From contig JAJXZM010000271.1 in the NCBI GenBank assembly GCA_021780055.1, forward strand, positions 1-5,411: a DNA stretch of 5,411 nt. The letters run 5' to 3'. The notes below the pieces were generated by a model. That model had not been told where the DNA came from, did not search any database, and saw nothing but the letters and a program-made list of their open reading frames with translations. A program made the translations under genes and the position numbers. Origin of the DNA: Acidobacteriota bacterium. Lineage in GTDB: Bacteria > Acidobacteriota > Terriglobia > UBA7540. Within the stretch, counting starts at the first letter, position 1. The number at the start of each line of letters is the position of its first letter. Below are positions 1 through 5,194 of this stretch, piece after piece.

Positions 1-756
1 CATAAACCCAAACAACGTGCCATGGTACTCGTTCGAGCCCGACTTCATCTCATACTTGAACACACCACCGCCCGTGCGCCCTGCGTCGGCATCAATGCCC
101 GCCGAGTCCACTTCCGACTCCTGCACAGACTCCATCGGGGGCTGCGACTCGCTGATGTAGCCGCCCAACTGCGATACCGCCGACGTGCCGTCAATCAAAA
201 CTTCCTTGGTCAGCGCCATTCCGCCATTGATGTGCGAACTGTAATCATTGCCCTCAACACCAGGCACATACGCAAACATAAAGTTTGAAAGATTTCGGCT
301 GCCAGACACATTCAGCGGCAATTCGCTCTCCGCCTCGGCATTCAGGTTTGTTGAAAGGGACGCGTCTTCGCTCTGCAAGATCGGCGTCGCAGAGGTGACT
401 TCTACAACCTGCGATACCGTGCCCACCTTCAGCTTGGCGTCCAGCTCAGCCACCTGGCTGATCAAAAGCACCACGCCTTTGTCCTGCTGGCTCTCAAAGC
501 CCGCTTTCTCAAACCTCACGTTATAGGTGCCCACCGGCAAATTGCCAATGCGATAGTTGCCCATCCCGTCCGTCATTACTACCTTGGTTTCGTTCGTGGC
601 CACATTGGTCACACGCACCGTCACACCCGGCAACCTTGCCGAGGTCGAGTCCGTCAATGTACCCGTGATTGTTGCGAGATCCGACTGCGCAAGCAATGGC
701 AACGCCAAGGCCAGAACGAACAGTAAACAGATCTCCCGTATCCATCTTTGCGTCAT
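1..756 (-). CDS. TonB-dependent receptor-like outer-membrane protein, N-terminal part (3' end outside window)
   Basis: The reading frame is open for 252 codons from the ATG at 756 to the window edge, so only the N-terminus is seen. Residues 1-24 form a signal peptide: Arg near the start, a Leu/Ala-rich core at about 10-22, and probable cleavage near LLAQ. Residues about 28-115 match a carboxypeptidase-regulatory-like (CarboxypepD_reg) beta-sandwich, with the hallmarks ITGTLTDS, LPGVTVRVTN, TDGMGNYRIGNLPVGTYNVR and AGFE. Residues about 120-252 resemble the plug-type region of Oar/TonB-dependent receptors (EVTSATPILQSEDAS, LIDGTSA, and GRTGGGVFKYEMKSGSNEYHG near the edge). Family members are usually around 1,000 residues with a C-terminal outer-membrane barrel, so most of the gene lies to the left. 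They are thought to act in uptake or surface binding of large substrates; the ligand cannot be told from this part. The start is supported by GGAGGA four bases upstream. It lies on the chromosomal side of the tRNA-fMet scar. Confidence 0.9.
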   Translation of the reverse strand, partial: MTQRWIREICLLFVLALALPLLAQSDLATITGTLTDSTSARLPGVTVRVTNVATNETKVVMTDGMGNYRIGNLPVGTYNVRFEKAGFESQQDKGVVLLISQVAELDAKLKVGTVSQVVEVTSATPILQSEDASLSTNLNAEAESELPLNVSGSRNLSNFMFAYVPGVEGNDYSSHINGGMALTKEVLIDGTSAVSQLGGYISESQPPMESVQESEVDSAGIDADAGRTGGGVFKYEMKSGSNEYHGTLFGFM

Positions 757-760
757 TGTT

Positions 761-766
761 TCCTCC
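761..766 (-). promoter_or_regulatory. Ribosome binding site of the TonB-receptor-like gene
   Basis: The minus strand reads GGAGGA, then AACA, then ATG. This is a near-perfect Shine-Dalgarno sequence with a short four-base spacer, and it fixes the start codon at 754-756. A small GC hairpin (GCACC/GGTGC, 780-784 with 791-795) lies about 14 bases further upstream in the likely leader. Confidence 0.7.
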
Positions 767-1108
767 AAAAGAAATTCATGCACCCCTTGCGGTGCGCGGC
801 GGCTATTCAAACCATCTCAAATCCCATTCCCTTGTCGGATGACCACCCTAGGACACCCCTGTCCGATTCATGGCCACCCAAGCTTGTCTGGGCTTTTGGG
901 TGATCTTAAAGGCCTGTTAACCCGCCTCCTTAATCAGCGACCATTCAACCAATCACATAAGACGACGCGCAACGTAACGCACCGCTAAATTTACAGGTGT
1001 CGTGAATGGGAACTTATTTAATCCAAACCATTTAATCTTGGAAACTCACCTAAATGACGCATCCTTATGGTTTTATTACGGCACATCGAGAGCCCACCAG
1101 CCATCCTT

Positions 1109-1180
1109 CGTAAATTACTTTTTTACCCAGAATCCCCGTTCTTTTTACGGTAAATCGATTCGTTAATTCAGTAATTTACG
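1109..1180. repeat. 11-bp inverted repeat in an AT-rich patch
   Basis: CGTAAATTACT at 1109-1119 is the exact reverse complement of AGTAATTTACG at 1170-1180, with 50 bases between the arms. Related words occur nearby: TAAATTTA (a palindrome) at 986-993 and GGTAAATC around 1149-1155. The arms could be paired operator half-sites, decayed ends of a small mobile element, or chance in AT-rich DNA. I see no target-site duplication that would settle it. Confidence 0.45.
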
Positions 1181-1361
1181 TCACCAACTCTACAAAACCA
1201 TCACTCTCAGCGCCTTCAGCCTCTTTGCCTCGCCACACAGCAGGATGCCCACCTCTCGACAATTCAGATTCTGGACCACAAATCTCCAGCTTCTTGCGTT
1301 ACCGTGGACCTGGCCATTAATTTCCCGATCATCAAGGCAAGACCTGTCCATGGCTGCGACT

Positions 1362-1671
1362 TCACGCTCCGCACGGGACCGGCGCAGGCAGCGCCTTCAA
1401 CAACCGCTTGCGATGCTGATACACATTGACCAGCGCGAAGGCCGCCAAGAGCCCTTGATGATTTATCCGGATGCCGCGATACCACACCTTGGCGTACTTG
1501 AAGGCGCGCCTCAGGATGCGAGAAACGGCCACTCCACCCTGGCCCGCACGCGCACGCCCCAAACCTGGCCCACGGGAGGAAGGCTTGCATTGTTGCGAGA
1601 AACTCTTCGCGGCGGTTTTTGCTGCCGTACTTTTCAAAACTCGGCTGAGTGGCAATTGTCAGTTGGCGCAT
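1362..1671 (-). pseudogene. IS5-family transposase remnant with internal deletion
   Basis: The start at 1671 gives MRQLTIATQPSFEKYGSKNR, followed by REEFLATMQ and a LPWA motif. This is the typical N-terminus of IS5-family (DDE) transposases, which begin MRQLT..., FEKY..., RREFL..., PW. Similarity stops after about 37 codons (near 1560). In a different frame, from about 1535 to the TGA at 1362-1364, the minus strand encodes the family's C-terminal end: SRILRRAFKYAKVWYRGI..., then AAFALVNVYQHRKRLL. This matches the conserved K-x-RYRGL...N...L..FAL.N....R..L pattern. Full-length members have about 300-330 residues, so about two thirds, including at least most of the DDE catalytic core, is missing. 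The two remaining pieces are joined out of frame. The copy cannot be active. Terminal inverted repeats could not be defined with confidence. It lies on the chromosomal side of the tRNA scar, about 230 bases from it. Confidence 0.8.
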
Positions 1672-1747
1672 AGTAATCGGGGTCCACCTATATGAATAGG
1701 AGCTTTTTGAAACAGTGTTTTGAGAGCTTTGCGCAAGACAAGAACGA

Positions 1748-1765
1748 GAAAAACATGGGTTTTTC
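1748..1765. repeat. Small perfect hairpin in the spacer between IS remnant and tRNA scar
   Basis: GAAAAAC, loop ATGG, GTTTTTC forms a 7-bp stem with a four-base loop. The stem is mostly A:T and has no separate T run after it on either strand, so it is a poor terminator. It sits upstream of the transposase start and may belong to the outer end of the old insertion sequence. The remainder of 1672-1897 shows no gene. Confidence 0.35.
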
Positions 1766-1897
1766 CCTCAGCATCTCAAGTCGTGACCTTTGAAAAACGC
1801 CGACGCGATAGGGTTTTGAACAACTTCCTGGAGTGAATCAGTGGAAGTCAAACAGATGGGGTGGTTTATGAAAAGTCAACCGTTAATTAATTTGTTT

Positions 1898-1942
1898 TGG
1901 TTGCGGGGGCTGGATTTGAACCAGCGACCTTTGGGTTATGAG
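1898..1942 (-). tRNA. Partial tRNA-fMet(CAT): 3' half only, likely attachment-site scar
   Basis: Read on the minus strand from 1942, the sequence is the anticodon loop CTCATAA (CAT complementary to 1938-1940), the anticodon 3' stem starting CCC, and a variable region AAGGTC. A T arm follows (GCTGG, TTCAAAT, CCAGC), then the acceptor 3' strand CCCCGCA, discriminator A (1901) and an encoded CCA (1900-1898). It closely follows bacterial initiator tRNA-fMet from the anticodon loop to the end. The DNA before it (1943 onward) does not supply the GGG anticodon 5' stem, a D arm or a TGCGGGG acceptor strand, so this is not a working tRNA. A 3' half ending exactly at CCA and starting at the anticodon loop is the usual duplicated core left by a tyrosine-recombinase element integrated in a tRNA gene. 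The intact copy should lie to the right of the window. Confidence 0.85.
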
Positions 1943-2310
1943 TCGATCAAAAGCCATTGAACCTAGGCGGGTTATCTACTTTCGTCTTGCAGAATACGGC
2001 AAAGCGCGGCAGGATCTGCAACCCAGGCGCAACCATCGATACGGGACCGCCAACACCGAGCAGTGGTCAGTTTGAAAACGGGAACCCCGAGGCACTGAGG
2101 CACTCGGGGTCAGGTGTGACCTGGGAGGCAATGTTTCTCCCACCCCGCTGCAAAACGGCTTGTGACGCGCTGCAGGCACATTGACAGCCTATACCTGTCT
2201 CCACCCTGCTAATTTCAATTGACCCAACTACCCAACAACCCCTGACAGCGCAGCAATCGTACAATCTATCTTTGGACCGGGATTGTGCTGACCGGAGAAC
2301 AAGAACATAT
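1943..2310. other. Noncoding stretch at the inner edge of the attachment site
   Basis: About 370 bases lie between the tRNA fragment and the first supported gene. Short open frames exist on both strands but have no family features and poor starts. The stretch holds a strong hairpin (2084-2110, listed separately), and AT-richer sequence from about 2210 to 2272 that may carry the promoter of the following gene. Recombinase arm-type or excisionase sites would be expected here if the element was mobile, but I could not identify them by eye. Confidence 0.5.
2084..2110. repeat. 8-bp perfect hairpin with internal tandem word
   Basis: ACCCCGAG (2084-2091) pairs perfectly with CTCGGGGT (2103-2110) around an 11-base loop. 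The word GAGGCACT is repeated in tandem across the left arm and loop. There is no T run directly after it on the plus strand, and only a short TTTT several bases after it on the minus strand. It may be a weak terminator for minus-strand transcription toward the tRNA scar, or a protein or RNA structure site. Confidence 0.4.
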
Positions 2311-2688
2311 ATGCCTAAGCAGGAGATGTTCCTGAAAGAAAGTGTCGGGCCACTTACGGTCGAGGTCATTAAGACCTACGACCCTTCGTATGCCCGTGAG
2401 GTCTTTGATGAAATGCAAGTCGAGGCCAAACGAAAACTCGCCGAGGCTATCGGAATTGCTGACAAGTACGCCCCAGAGGATATTCCAGATCCTCTGGGAC
2501 TCGAGTATGACGATTTCCTCTGGGACGAACTGAGCGAAGACTCTCTTGAAGATGTCAGACAGTCTCCAAGGCAGTACTCCTTCTTTGTGGTCAGCGTACA
2601 CAGGGATGGCAAAGCCGAGGATCATTACGTATCCGCCGATTGGCCGAGTGCCGAAGCGTTCGCGCGCAGCGAACTAGCTAATGGATAG
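2311..2688 (+). CDS. Small acidic protein of unknown function (125 aa)
   Basis: I do not recognise this family. The frame could begin with TTG at 2272, but the ATG at 2311 is preferred: it gives a normal MPKQEMF start and has GGAG at 2294-2297, although that spacer (13 bases) is long. The ATG at 2326 has GGAG directly touching it and is less likely. The 125-residue product has no signal peptide or membrane segment and is clearly acidic (about 28 Asp/Glu against about 14 Lys/Arg). A helical, charged first half leads into an acidic stretch at about 60-80 (LEYDDFLWDELSEDSLEDV). A more strand-like end follows (QYSFFVVSVHRDGKAEDHYV, then ADWPSAEAFA). It is the first gene inside the tRNA scar and lies 89 bases ahead of another small acidic gene in the same direction. 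Being upstream of a methyltransferase, it could be an accessory or regulatory factor, but this is context only. Confidence 0.65.
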   Translation: MPKQEMFLKESVGPLTVEVIKTYDPSYAREVFDEMQVEAKRKLAEAIGIADKYAPEDIPDPLGLEYDDFLWDELSEDSLEDVRQSPRQYSFFVVSVHRDGKAEDHYVSADWPSAEAFARSELANG

Positions 2689-2777
2689 ATCTTGGCCGTG
2701 CGGACGTACTCGGATCACAATGTCTTATAGTTCAGCTCAAGGCTGAGTCGAACGCCTGTTCTGATCGAGAGGAAACC

Positions 2778-3098
2778 GTGGAGCAACGAGACGAAGAGTT
2801 GACGGAAGAAGAGTTGGCTGAGGCGGTGGCTGCAGCCCTCAGCGAAACAGGGCTTTCGGCCTTCTCGCAAGACACCGGAGGAGGGATTTACTGCGTTGTG
2901 CTCCCTCGCAAAAACGGTGGTGAGATCCTCTGGGGTACTGCGGATACTACCTGGGGTGCTTCCATCACTGACGATGATGATCAGGTGGTTTCCTCTATTT
3001 CAACGACATGCCCCAGCGATACCCATGATCCTCGACAGATTGCTGCCGCACTAAGACAGCCTTCCGTTGACGCGGACGCTGTCTTTTCCACGATTTGA
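2778..3098 (+). CDS. Small, strongly acidic protein of unknown function (106 aa)
   Basis: Translation begins at GTG 2778, supported by GAGAGGA at 2767-2773 four bases upstream. The 106-residue product has about 20 Asp/Glu and only about 5 Lys/Arg. Residues 1-28 look like an acidic amphipathic helix (EELTEEELAEAVAAALSETG). They are followed by a compact, probably beta-rich part: GGGIYCVVLPRKNGGEILWG, then TADTTWGASITDDDD. It ends with a short helix around RQIAAALRQ. There is no signal peptide, membrane segment or helix-turn-helix that I can see. I cannot name the family. It lies 95 bases before the methyltransferase, same strand, so co-transcription is plausible but not shown. The helix plus sheet layout with very low charge is compatible with a small binding or inhibitor protein; that is speculation. 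Confidence 0.68.
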   Translation: MEQRDEELTEEELAEAVAAALSETGLSAFSQDTGGGIYCVVLPRKNGGEILWGTADTTWGASITDDDDQVVSSISTTCPSDTHDPRQIAAALRQPSVDADAVFSTI

Positions 3099-3188
3099 GG
3101 TTTCACGCACCTTTTGTCCGCGTGGATAGGCATTGACGGTAGGCGGCTTATCCGGACATTGCCACTTCGCGAGGCTACCAGGTATCCT

Positions 3189-3192
3189 GGAG
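3189..3192 (+). promoter_or_regulatory. Badly spaced GGAG at the methyltransferase start
   Basis: The only Shine-Dalgarno-like sequence before the methyltransferase is GGAG, ending one base before the GTG at 3194. That is too close for normal ribosome placement. An in-frame stop (TAG at 3140-3142) and the absence of ATG, GTG or TTG between it and 3194 leave no common upstream start; an ATT at 3158 is the only rare-start option. Starting downstream would remove motif I. The gene therefore probably starts weakly at GTG. Confidence 0.4.
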
Positions 3193-3193
3193 T

Positions 3194-4771
3194 GTGATCC
3201 CTGTTATTGATCTCTTTGCCGGGCCAGGCGGACTTGGTGAGGGCTTTGCCTCACGTCTTGACGGCGAGCGCCATCGGCTCTTCAAGATTGCACTTTCAAT
3301 CGAGATGGATCCTGACGCGCGGGCAACGCTTCGGCTGCGGAGCTTTTTCCGGCAGTTTGCGCCTGGTCAAGCGCCCGATGAGTACTATCAGGTTCTTAAG
3401 GGAAAGCTGAGTCCGGATGAGCTCTACGCGAAGTACAAAGACCAGGCCGCGGCTTCGGACGCGGAGGCGTGGCAGGCAGTGCTCGGCAAGACCGATGCCA
3501 CCGAGGTAGACCGTCGAATCAGAACGGCGCTCAACGGCGCCAAGAACTGGGTACTGATCGGCGGGCCGCCATGCCAGGCCTATTCGCTTGTCGGCCGCTC
3601 TCGACGTATCAACGAGGACCGCGATGAGTACGAAAAAGACGGCCGGCACACCCTCTACAAACAATATTTGAGAATCCTGAAGGTTCACCGTCCTCCCATA
3701 TTTGTGATGGAGAACGTGAAAGGGATTCTGTCGTCAAAGCTCAAAGGGAAATATATAGTGCAGAAGATTCTTGCTGATCTGGAAAATCCTCCAGGCGGAG
3801 GCAAGGGCGACGATAGAGTTCCTGCACCACTGAGATACAAGCTTTACCCGTTTGCGGACTACGGCGAGACCCTTCCATTCGAAGGTGCTCAGCGGGATCC
3901 GTCCGACTATATCATCCGGTCGGAACTTCACGGCATTCCTCAGGCGCGCCATCGATTTATCGTGCTCGGTGTGCGCAATGGCATCGACTGGACGCCCGGG
4001 AAACTCCCTAATGTCGAAAAGCAAGTTTCCGTGGGGAAAGCCATTGGCGATCTGCCACGCCTCAGAAGCCGCCTTTCCGGCAAGGGAAGCTCGAAAAAGG
4101 AGAATGACACTCAGGACGTCTGGGCGCAGGCGGTCCGTGAGATCCTTCCCCACATCTCCGCTGACAAGAGCGGCGTTGCACCTGAATTGCGGAAAACGAT
4201 TCGCGCATCGCTTAAGAGGCTGCTGAATGTTGGCGGCGGTGGCGAATTCGTGAAGAGTTCAAAGCTGCCGGGATGGGAGCCTGACTGGTTCGGAGATCCA
4301 AAGCTGGGTGGGGTATGCAATCATGAAGCCCGCCGTCACCGGAAAGATGATCTCTGGCGCTATCTGTTCGCGTCATGCTTCGGGGCCGCGATCAAGAAAT
4401 CGCCCACACTCCTTGATTTTCCTCCGGACCTTCTCCCGAATCATGAGAACGTCAAGGTGCTTGAGAAGGACAGCGAAGCAGATTTAGTGTTTGCAGACCG
4501 TTTCAGGGTACAGGTAAAGCACCGCTGCTCGACGACTGTGACGGCTCACATCGCCAAGGATGGGCATTACTTCATCCATTACGATCCGACACAGTGCCGC
4601 AGCCTTACCGTCCGTGAAGCTGCAAGACTCCAGACCTTTCCGGATAACTATCTGTTTCTGGGGGGAAAAACGGAACAATATAAGCAGGTGGGCAATGCAG
4701 TTCCACCGTTGCTGGCGTATCAACTGGCGGATATTGTCGCGAGGCATTTCGCTGAGCCCGACCAGGAATGA
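3194..4771 (+). CDS. C5 cytosine-specific DNA methyltransferase
   Basis: This enzyme transfers a methyl group from S-adenosylmethionine to carbon 5 of cytosine in a specific DNA sequence. All main C5 motifs appear in order in 525 residues. Motif I is DLFAGPGGLGEGF (6-18, SAM binding) and motif II is around SIEMDPDA (35-42). Motif IV is GGPPCQAYS (123-131, catalytic Cys127) and motif VI is MENVKG (172-177, Glu173). Motif VIII is IPQARHR (248-254), motif IX is VREAARLQTFP (473-483), and motif X is QVGNAVPP (498-505). The target-recognition region lies between VIII and IX and is long, about 220 residues. A stretch of about 80 residues between motifs II and IV is also longer than in minimal enzymes such as M.HhaI. 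The recognition sequence cannot be read from this. The start is GTG 3194, just before motif I. It ends three bases before vsr, implying one transcript. All catalytic residues are present, so it should be active. It could be part of a restriction-modification system or a solitary methyltransferase. Confidence 0.97.
   Translation: MIPVIDLFAGPGGLGEGFASRLDGERHRLFKIALSIEMDPDARATLRLRSFFRQFAPGQAPDEYYQVLKGKLSPDELYAKYKDQAAASDAEAWQAVLGKTDATEVDRRIRTALNGAKNWVLIGGPPCQAYSLVGRSRRINEDRDEYEKDGRHTLYKQYLRILKVHRPPIFVMENVKGILSSKLKGKYIVQKILADLENPPGGGKGDDRVPAPLRYKLYPFADYGETLPFEGAQRDPSDYIIRSELHGIPQARHRFIVLGVRNGIDWTPGKLPNVEKQVSVGKAIGDLPRLRSRLSGKGSSKKENDTQDVWAQAVREILPHISADKSGVAPELRKTIRASLKRLLNVGGGGEFVKSSKLPGWEPDWFGDPKLGGVCNHEARRHRKDDLWRYLFASCFGAAIKKSPTLLDFPPDLLPNHENVKVLEKDSEADLVFADRFRVQVKHRCSTTVTAHIAKDGHYFIHYDPTQCRSLTVREAARLQTFPDNYLFLGGKTEQYKQVGNAVPPLLAYQLADIVARHFAEPDQE
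4764..4767 (+). promoter_or_regulatory. Ribosome binding site of vsr inside the methyltransferase 3' end
   Basis: AGGA lies within the last codons of the methyltransferase, seven bases before the vsr ATG at 4775. The methyltransferase stop is at 4769-4771. The arrangement suggests translational coupling. The ATG at 4768 that overlaps this stop runs into TAG after four codons and is not a usable start. Confidence 0.55.
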
Positions 4772-4774
4772 GTA

Positions 4775-5194
4775 ATGGATAGGTTAAGCAAAGAGCGGCG
4801 TAGCTGGAACATGGGAAGAATCCGCTCACGCGATACGGGGCCCGAAGTCGCCGTGCGCTCCGCCTTGCACCGTCTCGGATTCCGTTTTCGGCTGCACGGC
4901 AAATCGCTTCCGGGAAAGCCAGATATCGTTCTTCCGAAATGGAAACACGTGATCCTTGTCCACGGTTGTTTCTGGCACCGCCACGCCGGATGCAAAATGG
5001 CTTATACGCCGAAGAGCCGGACCGACTTTTGGTTGGAGAAATTCAGGCAAAACGTCGCGCGAGATGAGGTCATCCGCAACGAGCTCAAGCGCCTCGGATG
5101 GTCCGTTTCAACAATCTGGGAATGCGAGATTGAGAATCCCCAGAGACTCGCGCAGATTCTTGATGCACTCGCCTTCCGAATCAGACGTACGTAG
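4775..5194 (+). CDS. vsr: Very short patch repair (Vsr) DNA mismatch endonuclease
   Basis: Vsr nicks DNA next to the T of T:G mismatches that arise when 5-methylcytosine deaminates, starting repair back to C:G. The 139-residue product is full length (the E. coli protein has 156). Near the N-terminus NMGRIRSRDTGPE matches the conserved N-M-x-x-I-x-x-x-D-T-x-x-E, with Glu24. LPGKPDIVLP carries the catalytic Asp50 (PGxPD), and the core VHGCFWHRHAGC is at 62-73. The conserved FWLEKFRQNVARD is at 85-97 and WECEI at 115-119. By alignment with E. coli Vsr, Cys65, His70, Cys73 and Cys117 should form the structural zinc site, and Phe66 and Trp67 the mismatch-inserting aromatics. Spacing before Cys73 is one residue longer than in E. 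coli. It follows the methyltransferase by three bases, as in many C5-methyltransferase/vsr pairs, and would protect that enzyme's target sites from C-to-T mutation. Its last 14 bases overlap the opposite-strand gene. Confidence 0.96.
   Translation: MDRLSKERRSWNMGRIRSRDTGPEVAVRSALHRLGFRFRLHGKSLPGKPDIVLPKWKHVILVHGCFWHRHAGCKMAYTPKSRTDFWLEKFRQNVARDEVIRNELKRLGWSVSTIWECEIENPQRLAQILDALAFRIRRT

Larger units (their letters stand above)
757..1361. other. Intergenic region without a convincing gene
   Basis: About 600 bases separate the receptor start from the transposase remnant. No frame on either strand gives a protein I recognise. The part near the receptor should be its promoter and leader. It contains a possible hairpin on either strand at 875-902 (CACCC plus AAGC pairing with GCTT plus GGGTG, with a two-base bulge), not followed by a T run. 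From about 985 to 1180 the sequence is clearly AT-rich and repeats short GTAAATT/AATTTAC words, including the inverted repeat listed separately. From about 1195 to 1361 the minus strand keeps an open frame of about 58 codons beyond the transposase stop, in another frame. It has no family signature and may be decayed insertion-sequence DNA. Confidence 0.5.

Noticed and set aside
22..988. Open frames on the plus strand and another minus frame across the receptor region
   Set aside because: They are shadows of, or lie in the leader of, the receptor gene. Their translations lack any family pattern, while the minus frame ending at 756 has a signal peptide, an RBS and clear domains.
1245..1695. Plus-strand open frames opposite the IS5 remnant
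   Set aside because: The recognisable transposase pieces are on the minus strand. The plus-strand translations are low-complexity and Arg/Pro-rich, with no usable start signal.
1898..1990. A complete tRNA-Met gene on the minus strand
   Set aside because: The bases upstream of the anticodon loop (1943 onward) supply neither the pairing anticodon stem, a D arm nor an acceptor 5' strand. Only the 3' half is present.
2181..2270. Promoter for the first acidic gene, using TTGACA at 2181-2186 or CTGACA at 2242-2247 with TACAAT at 2260-2265
   Set aside because: TTGACA has no good -10 at 16-18 bases. CTGACA is only 12 bases from TACAAT, and the 17-base option is the poor TCTATC. No pair is good enough to annotate.
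1957..2369. Short open frames on both strands in the noncoding stretch after the tRNA scar
   Set aside because: Their compositions look like random translation, they lack ribosome binding sites, and none resembles a known integrase, excisionase or repressor.
2266..2625. 119-codon minus-strand frame opposite the first acidic gene
   Set aside because: It is antisense to a better-supported frame, with no family resemblance and no start signal that stands out.
2311..3098. The two small genes as a toxin-antitoxin pair
   Set aside because: They are 89 bases apart rather than overlapping, both are acidic, and neither shows a toxin fold motif or a DNA-binding antitoxin domain.
3098..3193. Terminator or promoter between the second acidic gene and the methyltransferase (CACGC/GCGTG hairpin at 3104-3124, TTGACG at 3133-3138)
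   Set aside because: The hairpin has only 5 bp and no T run, and TTGACG has no acceptable -10 element at normal spacing.
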